The notes under the pieces: generated by a model
What the model was told of the DNA's origin: nothing
Database searches by the model: none
What the model saw: the letters and a program-made list of their open reading frames with translations, nothing else
Shown: in pieces, positions 10,640 to 20,710 of the stretch
Numbering within the stretch: position 1 is the first letter of the stretch
How the letters are laid out: each line of letters opens with the position of its first letter
Translations under genes and position numbers: made by a program
Assembly: GCA_009760855.2 (NCBI GenBank)
Contig: WPIO01000036.1
Location: 2,346,001 to 2,410,000 of the forward strand
Length of the DNA: 64,000 bases
Source: Cristatella mucedo
Taxonomy: Eukaryota; Bryozoa; Phylactolaemata; Cristatellidae
Direction of reading: 5' to 3'

Positions 10640-10830
10640 TAAATAAATAAATATAAAATAAATACAAGCTGATTTAACAGCCTCTTTTGTATAGCGACAG
10701 AAGAGCCGTAACGGCTATCACCACCGCTTGCAGTGGCGATAAAGGATCGCCCACCACAGGATTCGAATCAACGACCTCGGGGCCGAGGTCGTGAAAAGCA
10801 ACCGCCTTACCTAGTAAGCCATTACGGCTC
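10640..10830 (-). mobile_element. tRNA-derived SINE, family S1
   Basis: Complete minus-strand copy with box B near 10760, a GAGCCGTAATGGCTTACTAG head at 10830 and an AAATAAATA-type tail at 10640-10665. Confidence 0.9.
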
Positions 10831-11514
10831 TGGCTAGAATGGGGCAACTGTGTCGCGAGATGGGTTCCGCCGATGCAGGTGACATGGACTCGGCAGCATC
10901 TGATCAACTTTGGATGAGGGACTTTGTCGAAGGTATGCTGGCTGCCTGTTGCCTTGCGTTTTTTAATCTTTCCTCCTGCCAGACCGTTAGGTCGAATTGC
11001 ATGGCTTTCTCTTTCCTTTGTGGCCTGGTGCCTGGCTGTGAGAGCCTGTGGGGGCGGGACGGGGCTCTGCGATGATCCTTGAAGCCGGGCACCGTACGTG
11101 AGCAATCCGGCAGGCCTGTGCTGTCCCTTTATCCAAAAAAATGTGTGGCCTCTTTTTTTGAAAAGAAATCCTGGCACCTCCTGAAGACAAACTCCGATTC
11201 TGTCTTTCGAAGTAGCGCTGCCAATAACGGTTCGGTAGTTCCTCTTCGAGAAGGTTGCCAAGCATCTGGAGCAGTTTGAATCTTGAGCGATGCCGGAGTT
11301 TCTTGGAGTGCTCCCTCTGCGTGCCATCTCGAAAAACACTCTCGCGAACGTTTGGCAAATCATTGGACGGCAAGCAGCTGCGCGCTCCCAGTCCGGCTTG
11401 GGCAGGCAGCTGCATCCAGCAAACACTCGTGGCTTGAACTCTCGAGAAAGAAGGCGAAGCCGTGGGAACTTCAGTCCCTCCCTTGTAAGTTCCCGGGCGG
11501 CTTGAGCTCACAGC
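10831..11514. other. Unassigned sequence, possible internal part of an LTR element
   Basis: Overlapping open frames on the minus strand (174 and 250 codons, 11511-10674) without recognised gag or pol motifs. If 11515-12096 is a 5' LTR, this would be the leader and gag start. A peptide MQFDLTVWQEERLKNARQQA begins at 11092. No primer-binding site was identified. Confidence 0.25.
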
Positions 11515-12096
11515 TGTTGTGTGACGGTGGCTCCAGAGGTGGCTGCTCTAGTGGAAGTCTCACGGAGACACCGCGGCGTTCGTGCCCAGTAAACGAGACT
11601 CTGCTTTATTCCTCTCAACGGGCACATATATGAGAGCTCTATCAATCGCAGCAGATGACACGAAATATAACTGCATTTGTGGCCCGAGGCTGCACTGCTT
11701 CAATGGCTTAACTATTGGCCACAGGTGAGGCATGTGCACTAGTGTCCGGCGCTTCGCTACTTGTAGCAGAAGCCGCAGGCGTTTCGGTGATCTAGTTGTG
11801 GGCTCGAGAGCATCAGACGAGCTTTGACGAGCACGAGCAGCCACGCGTTCTACCAGAGTCACTTGGGTACCGAAGTACGCGCCCCTCCCCCCCCCCCCGG
11901 GGCTAGCTAGTGCGCCAGCAGTGGAGAGCAGCGGACGTTCGTCGGAGCGCCCAGAGCTCAGTAGCTCGAGACGACTGCGTCACGACCCGACTGGAACTCT
12001 GAACGAGCGAACAGCAGGCGACCAAACTCAAGCCACCCGGCGGCGAGGGCGCTCCAACTGGCAACCGGTTTCCGGCTGTTAGTGGCAGCCATAACA
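11515..12096 (-). mobile_element. Candidate long terminal repeat
   Basis: On the minus strand it starts TGTTATGG and ends CACACAACA, giving TGTT...AACA termini. Inside are CATATATG (11625-11632) and AATAAA (11605-11610) in promoter-to-polyA order. Flanks ACAGC (11510-11514) and CTCTG (12097-12101) do not match, so it is not a clean solo LTR. No second LTR was found. Confidence 0.35.
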
Positions 12097-12179
12097 CTCT
12101 GAAAGATTGTCACTGAGTGTACACCGAGCCAAAGTTCGGGTTAAAAGTCTTACATTCCAAAGCTCAATTGGGATTCACC

Positions 12180-13767
12180 CATCCTAAGCTGTTCGCCCTC
12201 GTCCAGGTGGCATGTGGTATACCACAGACAATCGATCCTAGCAAAGGCCAAGTCTAGCTTCTATAAACACATTGTTGAATCACAGACGCACAATCCAAAA
12301 ATGCAGATGTACACGATCAACCACCTCCTTAACCGCTCCCGTGTTAGCTCCTTACCTAGTGATCCCTGTGATGATCTAGCTGATCGCTTCAATAGCTTCC
12401 TTTTCAAAAAGATAGACAAGGTCACGGAGTTCATCCCTGGCGATGGCAGCATCCACGTTGGAATCCGGTCCCTCAATTCCATGCGGCAATTCTCAATGTC
12501 AAAATTCAATGAAGTCACTAGTGACCTCGTCCTGAAGTTCATATCCGAATCAATTAAGACTAATAGTCGTCTCTGTTCTCTTCCCACTTACCTGCTTACC
12601 TTCTACGATGCATTGATCTGCCGCTGCTGCCATGCATAGCTAACATCATAATTAGCCTCAGCTCATGTTCCAGCACCTTTCAAAAAGGCTGTAGTCCGGC
12701 CACTACACAAGGAAGCAACACTACACCAAGAGAACTTGAGCAACTTTCGCTCAGTCTCCCTTCTACCGTTCCTATTAAAGACACTGGAGCGAGTCGTGGC
12801 AGACCAGGTGAAGTCGTGTATTGAAACTTCAAACCTTGCCAGTGTGTTCAGCCTGATTTCAGAGCTCATCACTCCACAGTCAGTGTTGCTAATGGTGTAT
12901 AAAGATCTTCTTAGGAATGCAGACTCTGGTAGTCTCGCTGCTTGTTTTGCTCAATCCTTCGGCAGTTTTTGATACTGTCGATCACCAAGACCTTCATGAG
13001 TGCTTCTCATCTCGCATGGACATCACTGGCACTGCTCTGCAATGGTTCAGGTCCGATCTCAGTGGGAGACTGCAGAGTATTGACGTGAATAGACAAAGAT
13101 TATCTGAGGTACCTCTGAAATATGGGGTACCTCAGGGCTCCGTGCTAGGTCAGGTTCTTTTCATGGTTTATACTCTCCCTCTTGCTGATGTGATTGCCAA
13201 GCACAATCTAGGCTTTCACTTCTATGCGGATGACATTCAGTTGTACCTTTGCTTTGATCCCTCCCAGCTCTCCAGCACGTCTAACTCTCTCAACTCTCTT
13301 GTTGCATGTATTGATTTTGCATGTATTGTATTGATGACATTCGCACATGGATGGAAGCAAACTTTCTTAAATTGAATGATGATAAAAACCAACATACTAG
13401 TTATGGCCAAACCAAGTGTGACTCAGAAATTGGAAAGGCTGATGCTCAAAATCGACTCTGCCAGCATATCTCTTGTTGAATCTACACGAAATATAGGTGC
13501 CATGTTCCAAAGTGATCTTTCATTAGACGACTGCATCAGCTTCACATTCTGCCTACTTTCAGCTACATATAATTGCTCAGATTCGGGCTTGTTTAGACAG
13601 GGATACCACGTCTGAATTGGTCCATGCATTTGTGACATTCCATCTTGATTTCTGTAACTTACTGCTTTCTGGCCTAACGGCCTGTGCGCTCAGGCACTTA
13701 CAGCTGGTGCAAAACTCAGCAGCTAGGCTTGTCTGTCGTGAGCGTCGAAGTTACTACATCAAACCAG
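12180..13767 (+). mobile_element. Old L2/CR1-type LINE, 5' part (endonuclease-RT linker and RT)
   Basis: Linker peptide YHRQSILAKAKSSFYKHIVE, then FKKAVVRPLHKEATL, RT blocks [59 protein letters not shown] and the catalytic FYADDIQLYL. Broken by frameshifts near 12640, 12960, 13320 and 13610 and by stops. The RNA-templated RT of intact relatives copies the element into new sites. It is interrupted at 13767 by a younger LINE and resumes at 14425. Confidence 0.85.
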
Positions 13768-14424
13768 CATGTGCGATCAGGCGATTGCAGCTGGTGCAAA
13801 ACTCTGCAGCTAGGCTTGTCTGTCGTGAGCGTCGCAGTTGCCACATTACTCCACTTCTCGCCGACCTGCACTGGTTACCAGTCAAGCAACGGATTGACTT
13901 CAAGGTTTTGTCGCTCACTTTTAGGTCTCTTCATTCTATGGCTTCAGCCTATCTTTCAGATATACTACCCCATCAGGCAAAGCATCGTACCACTCGCTTT
14001 TCGGAATCCAACAGTCTAGAAATACCTCGTACAAACCTTAAATCCTTTGGAGACCGTGCATTTAGCTCGTATGCTCCCACAGCCTGGAACTCCCTCCCGA
14101 CCTGCATCAGAACATCCCCTGACCTGACCACATTTAAAAGAAACTTAAAAACATACCTATTTAGGACAGCATTTAGTGGGTCCTTGTGATTCGTCCTCGA
14201 TGTGCTTATGCGTGCTGACACTGTTCATGCTGCCACTAACCACATTTGCATGCTGACCCAGTGCATGTAACCCCTAACCATGTTATTCATTTTGTTTGTT
14301 TTTCAAGCATGATTTTACTTACTATTCTATTGCGTATCACTTTGCAGCAAATGTAAAGCGCCTAGAAAGAGATTAAGTTCTCTGAGAGCGCTTTATCAAG
14401 TGCAATATTATTATTATTATTAAA
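13768..14424 (+). mobile_element. Young 5'-truncated LINE nested in the old LINE
   Basis: Begins at AGCATGTGCGATCAGGCG and encodes the C-terminal stretch [18 protein letters not shown] through [11 protein letters not shown]-like end and stop at 14189, then 3' UTR, double hairpin and (ATT)n. The bases AAACC occur just before it (13763-13767) and again directly after the tail (14421-14425 region), matching a target-site duplication. The copy at 62855-63518 is almost the same sequence by eye. Confidence 0.85.
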
Positions 14425-14985
14425 CCACTTTTCGCCGACCTGCACTGGCTCCCATTCAAGCAGCGCGTCGGCTTCATGGTTCTGTCACTCACTTGTAGGC
14501 CCTTCATTATTTGGCTCCAGCCTACCTATCAGATCTACTCCACCACCAGGCTAAGCATCGTGCCACCCGCTTTTCGGAACCTAACTGTTAACCCATACTT
14601 CGTACAAATTTCAAATCCTTTGGAGACCGTCCCTTTAGCTCGTTTGCTCCCAAAGCCTGGAACTCATTTCCGACTTCCATAACGGCTCTCCTAACTTTGT
14701 CAAATTTAAAATGAAACTGTAAACGCATCTATTTATCACAGTATTTAGTGGGTCCCTGTCAATCGTCCTTTATGGGCTTAGGCATGCTGACAGTGTGCAT
14801 GCTGCCACTAACCAAACTTGCATGCTGACCCTGTGCATGTCACCCCTTACCATGTTATTCTTGTTGTTTATCTTGCATGATATCACTAACAATTCGGCTG
14901 TGCTTCTTTTGCAGCAAATGCAACGGGCCTAGAAATATATTTTGAGTTCTCTGAGGGCACTATATCTAATGCATTTTTATTGCGG
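14425..14985 (+). mobile_element. Old LINE, 3' part, resuming after the nested insertion
   Basis: Continues with CCACTTTTCGCCGACCTGCA exactly where the old LINE stopped at 13767, runs through the C-terminal coding remnants and 3' UTR, and ends in a decayed hairpin (GGGCCTAGAAA...GAGGGCACTATA). Block B starts immediately after. Confidence 0.8.
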
Positions 14986-16155
14986 TATTGGTCCCTTTTA
15001 TTGGTGGCGGTTGCCGTGTATGTTTGACAATTAAAGTGCACGATAGCTTGAAAATTCTACGGTTTCACTTTGAATGCAACGAAACGTTAAATGCCATGAC
15101 AAGTGGAGCGTAGAGCGGCCAATTTGTCACGGGTTGTAGTGAATTGGTGCTTCGAGCTGAGCTGTTGCTGTAGAAAGCATGCATTGCCCGAGATTTTACC
15201 AGCGCAATTGGTTAAAATGACGGGGTTGCACTCTAAACGGTGTGCTTTGTAATATGCATTTAAAATTGGAGCATTGAGAAATTAATTTCGGGGCTTTTGT
15301 ATCTGATTGCCGTAGATTGTGGTATTGGCCCGGGCCAGGTCAATCGTAGTGCATTGCTGCAGAATGGTAGAGGTAATTGTAGTGAAATTGTGCGATTACA
15401 CAATAACCGAAGATCAGAGCAACGTGCCATCACTATTATGGCTTAAAGTGTATGCATTCTGGTCGTTTTGGGGCGAATTGCCGTATAAATCGGCATAGCC
15501 CGGGCCGATTGCAGTGCATTGCTGTGCTGCATATTGTTGGAGGTAATTTTAGTGAAATTGTGTGAGTACACAATAACCGAAGAGTAGAGCAGCGTGCGGT
15601 CATGATTAAAGCTTCAAGCCTACGCGTTCTCGACGCTTTGCGATGGATCGCGATAAGGGACCAGGCCGTTGCAGTCGATTGCAGTGCATTGCATGAGAAC
15701 GCGCATATTGGAATGAAATATTTTGCGGGTGCACTTTGAACAGGATTTCTTTCGTTGCGCGGCGGAATACAGTGGATTGCGACGAATGCGGCATTGGTCC
15801 GAGCTGCTGAAAACTCAGTTCAGTGGATTTTGTGAGAACGCGTGAGCGGAGTGTCGCGAAATTATTATTGTGGGTACATTTGATTTGTGGCGTAGTTTAA
15901 TATATCAAACTTATAGGTATCTTGTGAAGCTGGTTTGTGGTGGATTTGAAGCGAACTAAAGCGGATTGCAATCGATGCCGGTCCAGGCCTCTGGCATTGC
16001 AGTTCATTTGCATAAGCGCCCACGCGAACAATGACATGAAATTTGGTGGACAGATCAAATCGAAGGTGTACTACAATGAACGCCTAAAATTTGAGCTCGA
16101 CAACGCCAATGTCCCGTTGATTTTAGCATAAATATAGTGGATTGCGGTAATTTGT
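14986..16155. repeat. Block B: collinear second copy of the ~168-bp subrepeat element
   Basis: Cores near 14986, 15146, 15323, 15493, 15653, 15790 and 15975. The first five align in order with block A cores at 6632-7306 at a nearly constant offset of about 8350 bp, and the sequences between cores also correspond pairwise. It begins directly at the 3' end of the old LINE at 14985. Same strand as block A. Confidence 0.8.
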
Positions 16156-17280
16156 CGAACCCGATCTTCTTGGCAGCCAGGACCTTCTGCCTCACAGAGA
16201 TTAATGACGACACTCGACCCCGTACCCGGCGTCTTCCACTGGTTGGTTTTAGTGAGCGGCTGTCGCCAACATCGGCCCCAGTATCCTAACCAGTTACCGC
16301 TGGCCCACGGTCCAACCTCCAGCAGGCCGCTAATAGGTCCAATCGAAATGGGGCTTCAGTGGTGGCTCTTGCTGCGCACTAAGTCTAAAGTTTCGGTAAG
16401 CGCACGGGCCTGACCCTGAAAGTAACCTTGACTTCCAAAGTCAAGGTCAGGATCCGGGCAGCTAAGCTCGCTTCCACCATTACGCCCGTGTCGTTCTCGC
16501 GGCGCTCAGTAGAGCCACAAAAGTCACTCTGAGCTGAGAAGTTGACGCGAGCCTCTGGAAAAATACTCGGCCAACTCCTTATTCGCAGGCCGCTGCTGAC
16601 TGCTCATACAAAATTTAGGACTTCGCGGAGACCGAGTTTCCTTTTAAAACCCCTCTATTCTTGACGGCACGCGCCAGGCGGCAGCATCCTCCGTCGAAGG
16701 CCCGAGCACCTGCGCAGAGGGGACAACTCCGCATCTTACGCCAACGGTCCGCCCCAGCTGATCAGCATAGCCTGGTACCCACCGAGTGTGTGTGCCGTCG
16801 GTTCTCCGACTGCTTGTCAGCGTCAGCTAAGCTCCTGCTACGTCAGCTAAGCTCCTGCTACGTCAGCTAAGCTCCTACTACATTATTATTATTATTATTA
16901 TACTACATATATATTATTATTATTATAACTACTTTGGCTAGGAGCCACTGCCATACAACAATGGTCGTCATCGTACCGGATGCTGCCGCATACTCCTAAC
17001 CACGTGCTGTCCGATTCATATTCTCGTCGCCACTGTTGCGTACGACTTAAGTGCAATCGCACACGCCAGACGACCGAATCAACAACAACAAAAACCATCT
17101 GCTCCTTCCAACTGATAGGTACTTTGTGTTATGCTGCTTCAGCACGCTTCGTTGTACGTGTAGCACGTGTACGTGTAAGTTGTACGTGCTATCACAAATC
17201 CAATTGACACGACTCCTCACCAGCATACGCAAAGCTCCTAGAATGAGAATTAGTTATCTTCAGACGCTATATACGCGTCC
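16156..17280. other. Unassigned sequence with small repeats
   Basis: Contains an inverted repeat of nuclear-receptor-type half-sites (16425-16452), a 20-bp unit repeated three times (16821-16880), an ATT/TAT-rich patch (16881-16925) and a block of TACGTGT-type repeats near 17150-17190. No gene recognised. Confidence 0.5.
16821..16880. repeat. Three exact or near-exact 20-bp tandem units
   Basis: CGTCAGCTAAGCTCCTGCTA twice and the variant CGTCAGCTAAGCTCCTACTA once, back to back, followed by an (ATT)n-like patch. Confidence 0.95.
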
Positions 17281-17325
17281 TAGTATTATTATTATTATTG
17301 CTATTATTACTATTATTATTTTGGC
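17281..17325. repeat. (ATT)n microsatellite
   Basis: Imperfect ATT/GCT/ACT run, resembling LINE tails, but no recognisable LINE hairpin precedes it. Confidence 0.7.
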
Positions 17326-18281
17326 ATTCATGGTTGCCTGTGCTTGAGACAGTAAACAGTAGAAATCCTCTGTGAGCAGCCATCATAAATATACGTCTCG
17401 TTAAGCGCATGGAAATTCTGCAAAAGGGCTTTTTATACGGCTGTACATCTATGAGTTTCGCCTAAGTGCAACAGTCACATGATCATCTGTCTCGAGCCCG
17501 CATTCATTTGGCTAGCAGAATAACTTGTTTTCTCGAGGCCCGAGGTCGGTCCCAAGATACTTGACAAAGGATAGACAGTAGGTTTCATGAGACAGTGTAG
17601 CTACTCTTAGCTCAGTGAATCCACCAAGATGTTTGAATTACGCACGCAGCAGCTATATTGTTTTGCTAAAGAAATAGCTGAGCGCCGACGTAGCAGTTGA
17701 GAGCGACGACAGTCACTGAGATTGGAGTGTTGCTGATTACTACTGCTCCTCCTCCTCCTCCTCCTCTGAACCGTCGGAGGCCCGATAGTAAAACTCTCGT
17801 CTTATCCAAACAGCTTTCGCAGACACTCTGCCTTGTTCTCGTTATCTCTGCCTCGTTCACGTTATGAATGCTCCCGATGCTGATTACGCCGTCGTTCGCT
17901 GCCTCACAAAAGTATTAAATCTGTGCAGTTCCAAATGAATTGACGCAAAGAAAAGTTATTATAAAGAATACTAATAATGATAGGTCGTTCTTATTTTGAA
18001 TAAGCACACAAAGCTGGAAGTTCCGGGATAGAGAGTGCGACAATGTTTAGAGATCCGGTCTAAAGTTTCGCTCCCCTAGTCCAGCACTCTTTTTCCCTTC
18101 CTGGCCACCTGCTGTCCATCACTCTTGGCCAGGCTAAGTTACGCTTCGCCGAATCGGTATACAAAGCTAGTGGGTGTGCCAAGCCTACCCAGCATATGCG
18201 ATCTGTAGATAGCTACGTTGGCTGTAGCACGGCATTCTCACGTGATCCAGCGGTTAATTTTATATGTGTGCGCGTGTGTGC
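17326..18281. other. Unassigned sequence
   Basis: No ORF with recognised motifs. Holds a (CTC)n run at 17744-17766 and a short TG/GT run near 18263-18282. Confidence 0.3.
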
Positions 18282-18420
18282 GCATAAAAAATATATAATC
18301 ATTTGCATAGCGTCCTAAGAGAATGTATTCTCTATTCAGGCGCTTCATGTATGCCACGGGGCTCGAGCCCACGAAATCAGCCAGACCTTGATCGGAGCGA
18401 GCACCTTAACCGCTGGGCAA
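18282..18420 (-). mobile_element. SINE family S2 (tRNA-like head, LINE-type tail)
   Basis: Same order as 1738-1876 on the minus strand: CGGTTAAGGTGCTCGC head, box B-like GGGCTCGAGCC, and a tail hairpin with TTCTCTTAGGACGCTATGC. Confidence 0.6.
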
Positions 18421-18719
18421 AAATGGCACTTACAAGAGTTCGCATAAATTACGTAGTGTGATTAAAAGATGCATCGTCATTGGACTCCTGCCCCTTTGTA
18501 AGACAAATCTACTCAGCTCCTATCTCTCTCTTCTCTCCTTCTAAATTCCGTGAAGCACTAGTATGTGTATAGTCAAGACGGCCACAAATGACCTCATTGT
18601 GAAATTCAACTCCCAGTAGTAGAAGACTACTAGCTCTCTAGACCCAATTTTCATTGCCCTACATTTACGATACGTAGATCTGCGGGTGCTACTACATACA
18701 TAACTACAATTATAAATGT
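18421..18719. other. Unassigned sequence
   Basis: About 300 bp before the LINE remnant at 18720. No gene or repeat was recognised. Confidence 0.3.
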
Positions 18720-19321
18720 GTCCTTAGCCTCAGTTATTGTCTCTGCAGTTTTCAAAAAGGCCGTAGCTATATAACTAATTAAGGGAGCAACGCTAAAACA
18801 AGAGAGCTTGAGCAACTTTCTTACAGTCTCCCTACTGCCGTTCCAACCAAAGACACTGGAACGAGCTGACAGCAGCTCTTACATTGAAACTTCCTACCTA
18901 GCAAGTTGTCTCGTTTTAGAGCTAAAAATTTCAAAAGGCGATGCTTCGGAACCTTGTCAAGAATACTGACTTGGCTAATATCTCAGTTGTTTTTCTTGAT
19001 ATTTCGGCAGCGTTTGACACTATTAACCTTCAATACCCTCTCGAACGCCTCTCCTCTTGCCTGGGCACCACTGGCACAGTACTACAATGTTTAGGTCCTG
19101 CATCAGTAGTTGACTGCAGAGAACTGATAAAACAAGGCAAAGATCATCCGGAGAGCCGATGAAGTACGGTGTACGTCAGGGCTCTGGTTCAATTCTTTTC
19201 GCGGTTTACAATCTCCCTCTCGCCGATGTGATTGCCAAGCACAATCTAGGCTTCCACTTCTATGCGGAAGACACTCAGTAGTACTGTGGGTTCGATCACT
19301 CCCAGCCCTCCAGCACGTCAT
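18720..19321 (+). mobile_element. Degenerate LINE RT fragment with SINE remnant at its end
   Basis: Readable pieces: VFLDISAAFDTINLQ (RT block), then [20 protein letters not shown] and HFYAEDTQ. Many stops and frameshifts. It breaks at 19321, where a 5'-truncated S1 SINE follows. Confidence 0.75.
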
Positions 19322-19425
19322 CCAGTGAGCGATCCCTTGTTGCCCGCTGCTGCAAGCTGTGGCGATAACAGCCGTAAAGGCTCTTCCACCCCTATTCACA
19401 CAAGGCTGCTAAATCAGCTCAGATT
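19322..19425 (+). mobile_element. 5'-truncated S1 SINE fragment
   Basis: GTGAGCGATCCCTTGTTGCC through CAGCCGTAAAGGCTCTTCCA and TGCTAAATCAGCT, the 3' half of the family. Confidence 0.7.
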
Positions 19426-19764
19426 AGAAAAGGGTCAAGCCGCGGCTAGCTACTACGCCAATGTTCAGGGGTTTGCTCTGAGTGCCTCGCTATAACTCAA
19501 GCCTATGAACGTCAAGCCATTCTATTTTGGCCGTAGGGCGTATGAATGTCCGTTGCTACTAAGGTTGTATAACAGTACGGAGGAAACGAGGTCTGACAGC
19601 GTCAGAACGAATCATTGTAAAAAGTACCATAAGCCATTCTCGACTTACGAAAACTTGACTTAAGACAGGTTTTACGGTCCCCATCTCTTTCGTAAACCTG
19701 GGGCTGACTGATGATTAATTAATTAAGCCTAACTGACCATATGCTGATACTCAATTCAGTCTAT
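19426..19764. other. Unassigned sequence
   Basis: No gene or repeat was recognised in these 340 bp. Confidence 0.3.
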
Positions 19765-19860
19765 AATTATTATTATTATATATTTGCATAGTGCCCTGAA
19801 GAGAATTGTATCTCTTTCTAGGTATTTACAGATGCTTATAGAAAGCATTACGAAAAGATT
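19765..19860 (-). mobile_element. LINE tail fragment
   Basis: ATTATTATTATATATTTGCATAGTGCCCTG and TCTCTTTCTAGG correspond to the LINE/S2 3' hairpin on the minus strand. Only the tail remains. Confidence 0.5.
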
Positions 19861-19989
19861 GGTGGTAACATCCGCAGTGTGTGCCCTCCTCCACATATCA
19901 AGTCACATGTGAATCGCGAAACAGCAAGGCCCTTGACATCGTTGCTGTCCGCGAGAAAATATCTTCGCCCCTGGTGCTCAATCCCCTTT

Positions 19990-20178
19990 CCGACCTAACA
20001 CATTATTGGTAGAATGCTATACGACACGAGCTGACTTGCTTGACGAGTTTGCACCTCTGACTAAGTCCACCGTGTGCCCTCGATTAGATGGCATGTGGCT
20101 TACAACAGAAATTAAACTAGCTAGGCCTACTAAGAGCTTGCTTGAAAAGCATACAAAATGATCAGGACTTACTCTCCA
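19990..20178 (+). mobile_element. LINE fragment, end of the endonuclease domain
   Basis: Frame reading LLDEFAPLTKSTVCPRLDGM then WLTTEIKLAR matches the segment that closes the endonuclease domain of L2-type LINEs. It is split from its continuation at 20535-20635 by two S1 SINEs. Confidence 0.6.
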
Positions 20179-20351
20179 TCGACTAGCTGATTGGACAGCA
20201 TCTTTTGTATAGCGACAGAAGAGTTATTGATACGGCTATCACCACCGCTTGCAGCTGCAATAAAGGATCACCCACCGCAGGATTCGAATCCACGACCTTG
20301 GTCCCGAGGTCGTGTGAACTAACCACCTTACCCAGTGTGCCATCACGGCTC
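20179..20351 (-). mobile_element. tRNA-derived SINE, family S1 (first of a tandem pair)
   Basis: Minus-strand copy with box B GGTTCGAATCC in reverse complement (near 20282) and the head at 20351. Confidence 0.85.
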
Positions 20352-20530
20352 ACCAAAAATAAATACTAGCCAATTTAACAGCCCCTTTTGTATAGCGACA
20401 GAAGAGCCTTTTACGGCTATCACTGCCGCTTGCAGTGGCGTTATAGGATCACTCACCGCAGGACTCGAACCCACGACCTCGGGACTTCGGTCGTGAAAAG
20501 CAACCACCTTACCTAGTGCCATCATGGCTA
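20352..20530 (-). mobile_element. tRNA-derived SINE, family S1 (second of a tandem pair)
   Basis: Abuts the previous copy in the same orientation: the tail of this one (AAAAATAAATACTAG) starts where the head of the first ends. Box B near 20463. Confidence 0.85.
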
Positions 20531-20710
20531 TCCAGGACATGCATACGAGGACTACCGCAGATCTTATCAATCGATTCTAGCAAAGGCCGTCTACTTCCTA
20601 TACGAAAATTGTTGAACCACAGATGCACATGGCCGCTAAGGCTCTGCCGCTATAGTATAAATGACACTGCTAAATCAGCACGGCACTGCTAATCAGCAAA
20701 CATTTATTTT
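20531..20710 (+). mobile_element. LINE continuation plus S1 SINE 3' fragment
   Basis: 20550-20635 reads YQSILAKA and KIVEPQMH, the linker that follows the endonuclease end at 19990-20178. 20636-20710 is the 3' half of an S1 SINE with a duplicated GCTAAATCAGCA piece. Confidence 0.6.

Noticed and set aside
10674-11426. 250-codon minus-strand protein
   Set aside because: Its C-terminal part is an S1 SINE read through; no domain seen.
13680-13860. Tandem duplication of a LINE coding segment
   Set aside because: Better explained by nested insertion of a second LINE at 13768 with an AAACC duplication.
20179-20530. Functional tRNA genes
   Set aside because: Box A and box B are present, but the sequences are long repeated SINEs with no complete cloverleaf.
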